NCBI GenBank assembly: GCA_965226245.1
Contig: CBDDCL010000015.1
Span: forward strand, 4,960,001 to 5,024,000
Source: CBDCYS01 sp965226245
GTDB taxonomy: Bacteria > Acidobacteriota > Terriglobia > Bryobacterales > UBA6623
Direction: 5' to 3'
Length of the DNA stretch: 64,000 nucleotides
Part shown: positions 25,531 to 35,000 of the stretch, one piece after another
Layout of the letters: every line of letters begins with the position of its first letter
How positions within the stretch are numbered: the stretch's first letter is position 1
The notes under the pieces: model-generated
The model's input: the letters and a program-made list of their open reading frames with translations, nothing else
What the model was told of the DNA's origin: nothing
The model's database searches: none
Made by a program: the position numbers and the translations under genes

Positions 25531-25789
25531 ATGAATGAACAACTTACAACCCCGCGGAACAAGGCCATTGAAGCTCTTTTGCTAACGAATACGATCGATA
25601 GAGCGGCAAAGAGAGCAAATGTGAGTGAAGCATCCATTTATCGCTGGATGAAACAGAAAAGCTTCCAGACTGCCCTCAGAGCAGCCCGGCGGGACATTCT
25701 TGCCCACACCACCACCCGCCGCCATCGACGACATCATCGAACGACTCAAAACCCTCGAAGCGCAACGGCTGAGCCATCAGAATGGATAA
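25531..25789 (+). pseudogene. Phage-type helix-turn-helix protein, internally deleted and frameshifted
   Basis: ATG 25531 opens NKAIEALLLTNTIDRAAKRANVSEASIYRWMKQKSFQTALRAARRDIL, a homeodomain-like HTH as in phBC6A51-type or terminase-small-subunit-like proteins. After that the coding moves to another frame, DDIIERLKTLEAQRLSHQNG, ending in TAA at 25787, which resembles the C-terminal helix of the same kind of protein. The middle is missing, so the gene is probably dead. Confidence 0.6.
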
Positions 25790-25975
25790 GCCGCGGCAGA
25801 AAGCAACTTCAGAGCCGCGGGCGGAAGCCTGCGGTCAAGCGCCCGGAAGAGCCTGGTATGTGGCCGGCCGGAGGTTTCCGCATCCCGGCCGCTCAGGTGC
25901 GCCCGCGCGCTCGACCACGGATACTGTTCGCCGCATCCGGCCAAGCCGGCTCGGACCGGGTTCAGGTCGAAAAAT
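25777..25975 (-). pseudogene. C-terminal fragment of a REP-associated (Y1, IS200-like) transposase
   Basis: The minus strand reads DLNPVRAGLAG, then EQYPWSSARAHLSGRD, and ends ALKLLSAAAYPF. The DLNPVRAGL and YPWSSARAH words are hallmarks of RAYT-type Y1 transposases. The catalytic HUH half is absent. It overlaps the end of the HTH remnant. Confidence 0.7.
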
Positions 25976-26044
25976 GAAAAGGAGGAAAAATAGTGCGCAA
26001 CGGGCTTCCCTCTTCTCAACGGAAATCCACGCGTTGCGTTATCA

Positions 26045-26260
26045 TTGGCGCACTACACCCGTCTCGCACAGGGCGCTAATGTGAAAGCGGCAGATGAGAG
26101 AGGCCGCACAGCCTTGCACCGGGCAGCGTTCGCTGGGCACACGTCAACCGTCGAAGCCCTGCTCGCACACGGCGCCAATGTGAATGCAACAGACAAGCAA
26201 GGCAATACACCTTTGCACGGGGCAGCGTTCTCCGGGCACACGGAATGCCTCCGCACGGCA
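26045..26260 (+). pseudogene. Two-ankyrin-repeat fragment
   Basis: The frame holds two ankyrin units: GANVKAADERGRTALHRAAF with TSTVEALLAH, and GANVNATDKQGNTPLHGAAF with HTECLRTA. No start or signal is present and the repeat stops abruptly, so this is a scrap of a larger ankyrin gene stranded between mobile remnants and the transporter gene. Confidence 0.6.
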
Positions 26261-26304
26261 ATCGATTCCAAGCGCCAGGTTGTAAAAGTCTGGTCAGCGA
26301 GATT

Positions 26305-27633
26305 CCTGTGGTAAGCGGCAGCAGAGCCTTGGGACTTCGTTCGTTCTCTCCCCTTCCTGGGGAGCAGCAGCTTATCTGGGTTATCTGGCTTACCTATGGT
26401 GCATTCTACTTTTGCCGCACGAATATTTCAGCCGCCGTGCCCGGGCTGCAAACACCCGTCGGCGAGGGTGGCATGGGTTTCAGCGGCGATCAAGTGGGTT
26501 TGATCCTAGCTTCGCTCAAGATCACCTACGGCCTGGGTCAACTCCTGAACGGCCAGTTGTCCGAGCGCATCTCCCCCCGCTTGCTGCTTGCTATTGGCAT
26601 GTTTGGCTCAGCGACGCTGAATGTCGTATTTGGCCTCGGCAGCGGATTCTATTTTCTGCTTTTCGTATGGGCTACGAACGGCTATTGCCAGTCGTTCGGC
26701 TGGACACCTTGTGTTCGTGTCGTTGGTAACTGGATACCCCCCAACCGGCGGGGAAAGGCGATTGGACTCATCGGAACCGGGTATCAGCTGACGCTGGGCC
26801 TGACCTACATCGTTGCCGGGCAAGCGGCCGACCTGCTGGGCTGGCGTGGCGCTTTGTACACGCCCAGCCTGCTCTTGGCTGGAGCAGGCGTCTTCATGCT
26901 CGTGAGCTTGAGAGAGTCGCCGAGTGATCACCGGGCCGGCGAAGGAACCGCTAGCGCCAAACATCCTGCGAGTACATCCCGTTCGGGACGGATGCGGCGC
27001 ACGACATCATTCTGGGAAAACATCGTCCTCACGCTTTCGAATCGTGCTCTCTGGTTGCTGGGCATCTCTTTGGGGTTTTTGAACGCCTGCCGCTACGGTT
27101 TCCTGGATTGGGGACTGACCCACCTGACCGAAGTGCAGGAATCTGGGGTCGGGGCCGCCGGCCTCAAGTACGTGGTTTTGCCAATCGGCGCCATCGCCGG
27201 CTCCTATCTCGCCGGTTGGGCGACGGATCGCTTCTTCGGAAGTCGCCGGGCTCCGGTCATCTGCCTCTTGCTGCTCTTGCTGGGAGCCGTTACGATTGTT
27301 TATGAGTCCGTCACGCGAACGAGTGTTTGGGCGACAGTGCTGGTGCTCGGCGTCATTGGATTCTGTATTTATGGCCCACAAGTGTTGCTGGTCGGAACAG
27401 CTCCGGCTGACTTGGCGCGGCGTAGCACGTCGGCCGCGGCCGCCGGCTTCGTTAACTTCATGGGCTACATGGGCGCCGCAGCCGGTGACCTCGTGACTGG
27501 CCATTACAAGATGCCCGAGCACGGGGGGTGGCAGGTGGCCATCTACATCTGGGCGGGCTGGGCCTTTGCCGCGGCATTGTTTAGCGCGTTGCTCTGGAAC
27601 ACGGCCCCGGCTGAGCCCGAGCAAGCTGCCTAG
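26305..27633 (+). CDS. MFS transporter of the organophosphate:phosphate antiporter (OPA) type
   Basis: About 442 aa with 12 predicted helices. The first helix region, IWVIWLTYGAFYFCRTNISAAVPGL, is typical of GlpT/UhpT relatives, as is GYCQSFGWTPCVRVVGNWIPPNRRGKAIG. The start is uncertain: the frame is open upstream through the ankyrin scrap, and GTG 26305 is the nearest reasonable codon before helix 1, without a good ribosome site. It is followed after 6 bp by a nucleotidyltransferase and then a MetE-like gene, so it probably moves a phosphorylated or phosphonate-like compound that they handle. Confidence 0.85.
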   Translation, partial: PVVSGSRALGLRSFSPLPGEQQLIWVIWLTYGAFYFCRTNISAAVPGLQTPVGEGGMGFSGDQVGLILASLKITYGLGQLLNGQLSERISPRLLLAIGMFGSATLNVVFGLGSGFYFLLFVWATNGYCQSFGWTPCVRVVGNWIPPNRRGKAIGLIGTGYQLTLGLTYIVAGQAADLLGWRGALYTPSLLLAGAGVFMLVSLRESPSDHRAGEGTASAKHPASTSRSGRMRRTTSFWENIVLTLSNRALWLLGISLGFLNACRYGFLDWGLTHLTEVQESGVGAAGLKYVVLPIGAIAGSYLAGWATDRFFGSRRAPVICLLLLLLGAVTIVYESVTRTSVWATVLVLGVIGFCIYGPQVLLVGTAPADLARRSTSAAAAGFVNFMGYMGAAAGDLVTGHYKMPEHGGWQVAIYIWAGWAFAAALFSALLWNTAPAEPEQAA

Positions 27634-27639
27634 GCACAA

Positions 27640-28407
27640 ATGCGAGCCATCATTATCGGAGCCGGCCGGGGGGAACGGCTCATGCCGACCACGGCAGACT
27701 CGCCCAAATGTTTCGCCGAGGTCGGCGGCCGAAGTATTCTCGACTGGGCGCTTCACTCTTTCCGCCTTAACGGCATTGACGATATTTGCTTCATCGGCGG
27801 ATATCAGATCGACAAGGTCCGCGAAAGCTACCCGCAGTTCACGTTTCGCCACAATAAGGGTTGGCAGAACAACAATATTCTTGCCTCGCTGTTCCACGCT
27901 GAAGATCTGATGGACGAGCCGTTCCTCTGCTGCTACTCAGACATTCTCTTTACACCCCAGGTCGTCGAACGGCTGCTGAACTCGGATAAACACATGTCGC
28001 TGGTCGTCGATACGGAGTGGCTCGGCCGCTACCGGCAGCGGTCGCAACACCCCACGGATGACGCCGAAAAAGTCGCCGCCAAGAAGGGCGTCATCACCAG
28101 GATCCATCGGGAAATCCGCGAAGCAGACGCCCACGGCGAGTTCATTGGTGTTGCGGCATTCTCAGAGGCCGGTGCCGCGACGCTGCGACGGCACTACTAT
28201 CACTGCCGGCGCCGTCACGCCGGTGGCCCGTTTCGCGAAGCAAAGGTGTTCGAAAAGGCCTATCTGATTCACTTGTTTCAGGACATGGTCGAAGCCGGCG
28301 AGCGGCTGGTCCATGTCGACACGCCTGGAGGGTACATCGAAATCGATACCCAAGAGGACTTCGAGTACGCTCGGATGCACTGGCCCGCGAAAGATCTCAT
28401 CCGCTAA
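27640..28407 (+). CDS. LicC-like nucleotidyltransferase (phosphocholine/phosphonate cytidylyltransferase type)
   Basis: 255 aa. The nucleotide-binding signature MRAIIIGAGRGERLMPTTADSPK is at the N-terminus. The metal-binding Asp follows in CCYSDILF (about residue 100), and GGYIEIDTQEDFEYAR lies near the end. The HNKGWQNNNILASLFHAEDLM segment is characteristic of LicC-like enzymes that activate phosphocholine, aminoethylphosphonate or related small phospho-compounds with CTP. It lies between the OPA transporter (6 bp gap) and the MetE-like gene (3 bp gap). The substrate is not deducible from sequence alone. Confidence 0.82.
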   Translation: MRAIIIGAGRGERLMPTTADSPKCFAEVGGRSILDWALHSFRLNGIDDICFIGGYQIDKVRESYPQFTFRHNKGWQNNNILASLFHAEDLMDEPFLCCYSDILFTPQVVERLLNSDKHMSLVVDTEWLGRYRQRSQHPTDDAEKVAAKKGVITRIHREIREADAHGEFIGVAAFSEAGAATLRRHYYHCRRRHAGGPFREAKVFEKAYLIHLFQDMVEAGERLVHVDTPGGYIEIDTQEDFEYARMHWPAKDLIR

Positions 28408-28410
28408 GTC

Positions 28411-29478
28411 ATGCCAGCCCGACCACTGTTTCCCGCTTCCGTTATCGGCTCGATGCCTCGGCCGGCGCTTGTCAAAGAGCTGGTGTCAGACGATACACGG
28501 CACTCGTCTAAAGAGTACGAACGCCTGATGGCCTCGGCAATCCGCTACGTAGTGGCGCTCCAGGAAGCAGCCGGCTTGGACGTCGTGACCGATGGAGAGT
28601 GGCGGCGAAAGTCGTATATTGGCGTAATCGCCGAGCTGGCACACGGCTTCGAACTGAGTCTGAATCCGGCCGACGGACGGCCTTGGACTATCGTCGTCGA
28701 CAAGTTGTCACCTCGCCAGCCCGGTTTCATCGCGAAAGAAGTGAGGTTTCTTAAGCGGGTCACCAGCCGGGCTATCAAAGCCACGCTGCCCGCTCCCGCA
28801 CTACTTGGCGAGCGAATGTGGGATCGGGAGAAGTCTTCGCATGTTTACCCGACTCGCGAGGCCTTCGTTCGCGATTGCGTGCCCATTCTGCGGCGGGAAG
28901 TGGAGTTACTCCGAGATGAGGGTGTATCGGTGGTACAGGTCGACGATCCTCATCTCTGCTTGTTTGTTGATCCGGACGTCCGGGGACAGTATGCCGACCC
29001 GGATCGAGCGGCGGACTTTGCCGTCGACATGGACAACCAAGTCTTCGAGGGCATCGAAGGAGTAACCAGGGCCGTCCACCTGTGCCGCAGGGCGGGAGCC
29101 CGGGCACGCGGGGAAGCCCTGTATCGTGGCGGCTATGAGCCCATTCTCAAACAGTTGAGCCAGCTCAAGGTGGACCACGTAACGATGGAGTTCACCGCCC
29201 CAGGCGCCGGTGAAATGGCGATCCTCAAACAGCTCCCAGACGGACTCGAGGTAGGCCTTGGGTGCGTGAGTTGCCAGCCGGGAGTTGTGGACTCGGTCGA
29301 TTCCATCATCGAACGGGTCGAGTCCGCATTGCTATACCTGTCGCCCGAACAGATCACACTGAATCCGGACTGCGGTTTCGCTCCCGGGTCAGCCGCCGTA
29401 GTGGATATCGACGAGGTCTATTCCAAGCTGAAGAACGAGGTCGAGGCGGCGGCTCGGCTGCGAGAGAAATACGCGTAG
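28411..29478 (+). CDS. MetE-like (cobalamin-independent methionine synthase C-terminal domain) zinc methyltransferase
   Basis: 355 aa, equal to the catalytic half of MetE only. Probable zinc ligands are seen: His and Cys in AVHLCRR (about 223-225), Glu in DHVTMEF and Cys in LNPDCGF (about 320). The usual order TDGEWRRKSY, VVQVDDPHL, GGYEPILKQL is kept. Stand-alone proteins of this type methylate or exchange thiols on substrates other than homocysteine. Tight linkage to an activating nucleotidyltransferase and an organophosphate-type transporter suggests modification of a phosphorylated metabolite; this is inference. Confidence 0.82.
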   Translation: MPARPLFPASVIGSMPRPALVKELVSDDTRHSSKEYERLMASAIRYVVALQEAAGLDVVTDGEWRRKSYIGVIAELAHGFELSLNPADGRPWTIVVDKLSPRQPGFIAKEVRFLKRVTSRAIKATLPAPALLGERMWDREKSSHVYPTREAFVRDCVPILRREVELLRDEGVSVVQVDDPHLCLFVDPDVRGQYADPDRAADFAVDMDNQVFEGIEGVTRAVHLCRRAGARARGEALYRGGYEPILKQLSQLKVDHVTMEFTAPGAGEMAILKQLPDGLEVGLGCVSCQPGVVDSVDSIIERVESALLYLSPEQITLNPDCGFAPGSAAVVDIDEVYSKLKNEVEAAARLREKYA

Positions 29479-29490
29479 TCAACTTGCCGG

Positions 29491-29850
29491 TTGGGCGAGC
29501 TGGTGAAAAGCGCTCCTGATCTGGACGAAAACAAGATCGATCAGATCGCCGCACTCCCGCTTGGTTCCCGAATCAAGCTTAATCCCTGGACCAATGAGCT
29601 GAGCCTCATCAAGACCAAACCGGTTGCGTTGCTCACGCCCAAAGATAAGATGCCTTTCCGCGTCACTCCATTCGTGTTTCATGTGACTCGCGTGGAAACC
29701 GCTGATCAGACCGCGGCGGCGTCTCAGGGCAAATCCCCTCAGACTAATTCTCCAGTCCCGCAAAGTCAGTCCTCTGGGGCCACATCCCCGGCACAAGACG
29801 CCGTATCCGCTGAAACTCCGCACTCCCAAGCGGGCGAGTCGGGACAGTAG
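29491..29850 (+). pseudogene. C-terminal fragment of an unrecognised secreted-protein gene
   Basis: The frame starts without an ATG or ribosome site. It reads DENKIDQIAALPLGSRIKLNP, KTKPVALLTPKDKMPFRVTPFVFHVTRV and a Pro/Ser/Gln-rich tail, which looks like the end of a larger protein. Composition is coding-like. The upstream part is missing where the MetE-like gene ends. Confidence 0.4.
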
Positions 29851-30534
29851 TATCCGCGAGAATCCGCGGGGCGCCTTCCGTGCGGGGGGATGTGGAAAGT
29901 GGCGCGCTGGACTGTGGCTGATGGTTGCCGGAGGGCCGGATTTGCGCTGATTGCAGCAAAGTGGCCTTTTCGCGGCGGCTGCCGTGGTTTTCGGAGTACT
30001 ATGCACGTTAAAGCTCGACTCTGGGCGCCGTGGCATGAATTTGGGGGAAACGAGTAAGTCGTTTTGTTTCAGTGGCCTGGGGGTGCGAATTGCAGTTTTC
30101 TGCAGAAAATGTAAGGGTTTGGGATTTTTCGGCCTCGCAAAGCCCAGTTCGCCTTTTCTTTCATTGCGCATGATTGTTTGTCATCCGATTGATTCACTGT
30201 TATCAGGATAGCGGAGCCGTTGTGGGAATTCTTACGTGGGCGGGCAAGATGTATTGAAAACACGGGGAATATTTTTCTTAAAAATCCGTGACTGGCCGTG
30301 GCCTTTGGCCACAACGGGGTATGAAAAGCCGTCTCGAGAGATTTCGTTGGGTGGCGGCCAGCAGCCAAAGAGCAATTTTCAAGGTCTTGCCGAGGCACCG
30401 GAAGTTTGGGGTCAACTTTGATCCGGGAACGGGGGAATTCGGGCTCCGTCCCCGAACTCCCCCGAACTCCCCCGCAGTGCTTTCACGTTCGATCCTTCTA
30501 GTCACAACTTGACAATACGTGTCATCAGCCTTCC
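29851..30534. other. Intergenic region with a repeat-like GAACTCCCC track
   Basis: About 680 bp without a supported gene. Near 30435-30475 lies CGTCCCCGAACTCCCCCGAACTCCCCCG, related in word content to the GGGAGATC/GAACTCGG repeats at 1311 and 6251. The region separates the operon ending near 29478 from the convergent sulfatase gene. Confidence 0.4.
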
Positions 30535-32160
30535 TCAGCGGCTCGTCGGCAGGTCCTGGAGAGCGAGTTCACTAAACTCGTTCATCTGCCGCGTCCACAA
30601 CTGTTCCAGGTCGCGCGCCCGGTCGGGATGCTGGGCGGCGAGGTCGCTCGTTTCGGTGCGATCACGACTGAGATCAAACAGTTCCCACGGCTGTTCCGCC
30701 GCGGCGACGAGCTTCCAGTCACCCACCCGCAGTGCGCGGTTGCCTTCATGGGACCACCACAGATAGTCGCGCGCCACAGTCTTATCCTTGGCAAAGACCG
30801 ACACCAGGCTGTGCCCCGGAAACGCAGGCCCGCGGCTTGTCTGGTTGCTCGCGGCTCGCCGCTCAAGATAACGAGCGGCGTCCGATCCGGCCACTTCCAG
30901 TAGCGTCGGCACGAGATCGATCACGTGGCCGACGTTGTGGCGCAGCTCCCCCCGAGCCGCGATCCCCCGCGGCCAATGCACCACCAGCGGCGTGGCAATC
31001 CCGCCTTCGTGCACCCATGTCTTGTGCCTCCGGAAAGGTGTATTGGCCGTTGTCGACCATCCGGGCCCGAGGCAAAGATAGGTCGCCGCGGAACCGGGAT
31101 CAGCGTTGGGGTCATGCCCGTCGTCGCGGACCATGATCTCCGCGCTGGCGCCGTTATCGGAGAGAAAGAAGATCAACGTATTGTCGAGGGCGTTCATCGC
31201 TCGTAGCTGGTCGAGGACGCGACCGATCTCGCGGTCCATCCGATCGATCATCGCCGCGTGAATGGCCATCTTGGTGGCCTGAAACTCGCGCTGCTCCGCG
31301 CTCAGTTCACTCCACGGCAACGGACGATTCACTTCGCCGGCTCCCAGGATCTTGAGCGCCTCGGGAAAGTGGTACGGCGGGCCGACTTCTCGTTCGACGG
31401 GAGACAGCTCGGCCTGGACGATTCCCATCCGCTGTTGCCTTCGCCAACGCTGCTCGCGCATGACCTCCCAATCCTGGTTGTACTTGTCGCGATAGCGGGC
31501 GATGTCTTCCGGCAAGGCATGCAGCGGAAAGTGCGGGGCATTAAAAGCGATATACTGAAAGAACGGCTGGTCGGCATACGTCCGGGCATGTTCCCGCAGG
31601 CACTTCACCGCATGGTCGACAACGGCGATCGTGCCGTAGTAGTCCGTGCCAGGTTCCACCGCGGGCAGCTTCTGGTCATCTTCCCAGTGGACGCGCGGAT
31701 TGAAATATCGCCCCCCGTGTAGGTAATACGAACGATCGAATCCGTTGGCGATCGGCATGCCGTCCACATGCCACTTGCCCGAGTGGTACGAACGGTAGCC
31801 GAGCGGCTTCAGCATTTCAGGCAGCAGCCGCGCCCAGGCCGGACGCTTGCCGTGACCGCCGCTGGGAATACCAGGCAGCTTGTCGCGACGCACTTGTTGG
31901 GCGTAATAGCCCGTCAGCAAAGCCGCTCGCGTCGGCCAACAGCGCGCCGTGTTGTAGAACTGCGTAAAGCGGAGCCCGTTGGCGGCCAGTCCATCTAGAT
32001 GCGGCGTCTCGATCTCGCCACCGTAACAACCCAGATCGGAGAACCCCAAGTCATCGGCCAGGATGACCAAGACGTTGGGCTTGTCAGTCGCGAGCGCGGG
32101 AGCTACAAACAAGGATGCGGAGCACAGGACCAGCAGGGCCAGGAAGAGGTTTCTGATCAC
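30535..32160 (-). CDS. Secreted type I sulfatase (arylsulfatase family)
   Basis: 541 aa with a signal peptide (MIRNLFLALLVLCSASLFVAPALA). Metal ligands lie in ILADDLGFSDLGCYGGE, and the formylglycine signature C-x-P-x-R is present as CWPTRAALLTG (Cys74), so it is a Cys-type sulfatase needing a formylglycine-generating enzyme. The C-terminal domain keeps DLSRDRTETSDLAAQHPD. The likely role is desulfation of a polysaccharide or sulfate ester outside the cytoplasm. No maturase is visible nearby. A 5' fragment of a related sulfatase is found at 36598-36861. Confidence 0.92.
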   Translation of the reverse strand: MIRNLFLALLVLCSASLFVAPALATDKPNVLVILADDLGFSDLGCYGGEIETPHLDGLAANGLRFTQFYNTARCWPTRAALLTGYYAQQVRRDKLPGIPSGGHGKRPAWARLLPEMLKPLGYRSYHSGKWHVDGMPIANGFDRSYYLHGGRYFNPRVHWEDDQKLPAVEPGTDYYGTIAVVDHAVKCLREHARTYADQPFFQYIAFNAPHFPLHALPEDIARYRDKYNQDWEVMREQRWRRQQRMGIVQAELSPVEREVGPPYHFPEALKILGAGEVNRPLPWSELSAEQREFQATKMAIHAAMIDRMDREIGRVLDQLRAMNALDNTLIFFLSDNGASAEIMVRDDGHDPNADPGSAATYLCLGPGWSTTANTPFRRHKTWVHEGGIATPLVVHWPRGIAARGELRHNVGHVIDLVPTLLEVAGSDAARYLERRAASNQTSRGPAFPGHSLVSVFAKDKTVARDYLWWSHEGNRALRVGDWKLVAAAEQPWELFDLSRDRTETSDLAAQHPDRARDLEQLWTRQMNEFSELALQDLPTSR

Positions 32161-32506
32161 GATTGGTCACCGATCATTCTGGATCAGGTGGCAGGTAGTC
32201 GGGAAGCTTGCACCTACCCTACATCGTAGCCATCTCGCTCGCCGAGATGGCTCCTTTGGCTACTTGGGTTGAAAAAACTTGGGCCAGACGTCAAAGGGCG
32301 GCGGACGGGAGCCACCCTGGGCCCATACCCAATCAACGCTTTGCCGAGGTTTTCTCCTTATCGGGCTCGTTTCGCATCGTCAACGGAGGCTTCGTGATGC
32401 CGCTGGCCGAAGAGCGCGAAGGGTCGTTCTTCCGCTAACTCTTCTACGGGCGCAACCTCGTCATTGAGTCCTCGGCAACGGGGGTGTCGGTGAGTTCTTA
32501 GACGGG
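32161..32506. other. Intergenic region between sulfatase and glycosyltransferase
   Basis: Both flanking genes are on the minus strand. Bases 32340-32440 carry a short coding-like stretch on the plus strand (SGSFRIVNGGFVMPLAEEREGSFFR then a stop) that may be the tail of a lost gene. I see nothing else. Confidence 0.35.
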
Positions 32507-33682
32507 CTAGTGGGCGCGTAGCTTTTGCTCGATGGCGACGGTGCACTGCCGGCTAAGCTCCCCCAGCGCCCACCCTTGTGGCGCGATCGAGCCGGCACGA
32601 CCGATATAATCCATCGCCTCCTCCGGCCTGCCAGCATTGAGCAGGAGTCGGCCGTAGTGGCTGAGTGCCTCCCAGTGGTAGGGGTCGGTTTCCACAGCTT
32701 TCGCGGCGTAGGAGAAGGCCCGGTCGTGGTCCTGCAAGAGTTCCGCGTTTCGCGAGAGAGGTAGCAGAGCCCGAGAACGCAGCGGGCCCTGAAGCGAGCC
32801 GCGAAGTCCGGGAATGCTGTTCAGGAGCTGCTCGGCGCGAGCCCGCTGTTGAGAATCGAACGGGAATCTACCGGCGCTGAAGTCGAGATACCGTCTTAGC
32901 ATTGCTGCTTCACAGACAAGGAGTAAACTCCGTTCTTCGGGAGCACTAAGCTGGGCGACTGTGACGCCCCGCAGCATCTGTCGCCGGTGATGTTCCAGGA
33001 CCAACTTCATGCGCGGCTCAGGGAAGAACCATTGCCCCGAGGTGCTGACGCGATTCGGGACAGCGAGCCGCTTGAAGTACATCGGGCGCGGGACTCGAAC
33101 CGCCGTCCCCGACCGCAGCAGATGGCAAGCCCACTCACATTCGACGGCAAATGAGATGAACTCGTTTGAGGGGAACGTGGCCCCGGCATCCAGGACGGTT
33201 GTCCGCGTCACACCACGCCAAGGAACGGCTTCGGCGCCTCCCAGAAAGAAGGAAAGCAGCCTTTCAAACGGGCCACCCTCCTCGATGGCCAGGGACTTTC
33301 GGAAGTGGCCGTCACCGAAACAGAACATGTCGGCATAGGCCACCGAGGCGACGGGCCGCGCCGTGATTGTTCCGAGTAAAGTTTCGATGTAGCCGGGATG
33401 CAGAACGTCGTCGTGAGGCAGGATGATGAAGAACGGTGTCCGGACGCGAGCCAAGAGTGCGGCAATGTTCTCGGCCCAGCCGAGCCTTTGATCGTTGATC
33501 GACACCCGAAAACGCGGGTCCTGCAAGAAGGGAGTGCAGGCTTTCTCGGTTTCCGCTGCCGGCGGCTCGATCGCAATCTTTACGTCGATGTCTCGGTACG
33601 TCTGCTTGGCAACGGAACGAAGAGTGTGGGTTAAGAAGCGCTCGGCCCGGTAGGCCGGAATGCAGACGGTGACCTGTGCCAT
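32507..33682 (-). CDS. Family 2 glycosyltransferase with C-terminal TPR-like repeats
   Basis: 391 aa. The GT2 core is at residues 1-210: VTVCIPAYRAERFLTHTLRS, the nucleotide-sugar and metal-binding region FFIILPHDDVLHPGYIE (DDD-like motif HDDV), then VAYADMFCF. Residues 300-385 form TPR-like helices (DRAFSYAAKAVETDPYHWEALSHYGRLLLNAGRPEEAMDY). It probably adds a sugar to a cell-surface or secondary product. It lies 64 bp downstream of the FAD oxidoreductase gene, likely in the same transcript. Confidence 0.85.
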   Translation of the reverse strand: MAQVTVCIPAYRAERFLTHTLRSVAKQTYRDIDVKIAIEPPAAETEKACTPFLQDPRFRVSINDQRLGWAENIAALLARVRTPFFIILPHDDVLHPGYIETLLGTITARPVASVAYADMFCFGDGHFRKSLAIEEGGPFERLLSFFLGGAEAVPWRGVTRTTVLDAGATFPSNEFISFAVECEWACHLLRSGTAVRVPRPMYFKRLAVPNRVSTSGQWFFPEPRMKLVLEHHRRQMLRGVTVAQLSAPEERSLLLVCEAAMLRRYLDFSAGRFPFDSQQRARAEQLLNSIPGLRGSLQGPLRSRALLPLSRNAELLQDHDRAFSYAAKAVETDPYHWEALSHYGRLLLNAGRPEEAMDYIGRAGSIAPQGWALGELSRQCTVAIEQKLRAH

Positions 33683-33746
33683 GGCTTCTCGCTCCGTCTC
33701 CGGGCTCGCGTCCCACTGGAGCCCGATATGTTGGCCCCGAGCTTCG

Positions 33747-35000
33747 TCAGGGCCCCCCGCGGTTTTCCTCCGCGAGGCGGGGTGAGGTACGGCTGAGAGG
33801 ACAGATGCGGTCCGCCAACTCGAAGGCGAACAACGGCGCTAGTGTGTACTTTCCCGTATCCACCGAATGGTAGCCACCATTCGAGAAGCAGCCGACTTGG
33901 GAACGCTGATGCAGTTCGCTATGCGGGTCGTCGATGTCCGTGTGCCCCCAGGCGACTATCGTGCCCCCAAGAATCCGAGGGGTGCCGGCGGCCCGCCCCA
34001 GCCGGCCGACAGCGGGACAAATCGTGTTCAGCTCCCGGAGGGTCTGCTCGAACATCGCGCAGGAGCGCGCTTCCGTGGGGCGACGGGGCCACCTCGGCGG
34101 CTGCAGTTCGGAGGAGATGGCGGACATGCAGACGGGGTACCAGCTCAGGTACACGTCGCCATTCGAGTATTGAACGGTATCGCCGAAGGGCCCGAGAATG
34201 ATCGTCGTCGATGGGATGGAGTGGTCGATCTTTGGCAGCCTTATGCCGTACTTGAAGCGATGCAGCCAAGGCCGAGTCGGGCACCGGCCGACGGTGGCAT
34301 CAATTGCGAGGCGTCCGGCCCAGAGGGCGTTGACGACATGTTCATAGTCCCGGGTGGATGTCTCAGATCCGCATTGTAACTCGACCCTGGCGCCGTCGTT
34401 TCGCAGCGCAACGCCGTTCACGACCGTGGCCCCGTGGAAAGCAACCCGGGAGGAGATGCCGATCGCCCTCCGGAGCAGGCGAGCGAGCGCCTGCGGATCG
34501 ACGGATTTCTCGATGGTTCGGTATACCGCAATGGCCGTCGCCTCACTGAACAGTTGGTGCCGTTCGCTAGCCGTCAGGGGCTCGAAGAGCTTATCTACGG
34601 TGGTTCCCAAATAGTCACCGCCATGGGCAGCCGCCTTATCCCTGACGAGTGCGCTCAGCCGCTCGAAGTAGAGCTGAATTCGGTCCAGGGGCAGGAGGCT
34701 GTCGCGATGGACTACGTAGAGAAAGGGACTGGATACGTTGACCAGCGCGGCGTCGAAGTCAATCCAACGATTGAGAAGCTTTCGGAAGTGGAGAGCACCA
34801 CGAACCATCAGTGCGGCGGTGGCCATAGTAGGGTCGTTGGAGTAGACTAATCCCAGGTGGATCTTGCCCTCGTTGACCCAACCCGCTTGCGTGATCGGGC
34901 GGTCGCCCTTGTCGAATAGATCAACGTTGATCCCTCGCTTGGCCAGCTCCAACGCCGCACACGCACCTTGGAACCCGGCGCCCAAAACCGCGACCCTCAT
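33747..35000 (-). CDS. FAD-dependent oxidoreductase (DAO family)
   Basis: 417 aa from ATG 35000, preceded by AAGGACGAG. The N-terminal Rossmann motif is MRVAVLGAGFQGACAALELAKRG, followed by DKGDRPITQAGWVNEGKIHLGLVY, as in DAO-type enzymes that oxidise amines or alcohols. The C-terminal SNGGYHSVDTGKYTLAPLFA resembles the flavin-closing segment. It starts in an ATGA overlap with an upstream small gene and precedes a glycosyltransferase gene. The cognate substrate, perhaps a sugar or amino compound made by the cluster, is unknown. Confidence 0.8.
   Translation of the reverse strand: MRVAVLGAGFQGACAALELAKRGINVDLFDKGDRPITQAGWVNEGKIHLGLVYSNDPTMATAALMVRGALHFRKLLNRWIDFDAALVNVSSPFLYVVHRDSLLPLDRIQLYFERLSALVRDKAAAHGGDYLGTTVDKLFEPLTASERHQLFSEATAIAVYRTIEKSVDPQALARLLRRAIGISSRVAFHGATVVNGVALRNDGARVELQCGSETSTRDYEHVVNALWAGRLAIDATVGRCPTRPWLHRFKYGIRLPKIDHSIPSTTIILGPFGDTVQYSNGDVYLSWYPVCMSAISSELQPPRWPRRPTEARSCAMFEQTLRELNTICPAVGRLGRAAGTPRILGGTIVAWGHTDIDDPHSELHQRSQVGCFSNGGYHSVDTGKYTLAPLFAFELADRICPLSRTSPRLAEENRGGP

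Noticed and set aside
32208..32438. 76-codon plus-strand frame between sulfatase and glycosyltransferase genes
   Set aside because: No ribosome site and no family; only its last 25 codons look protein-like.
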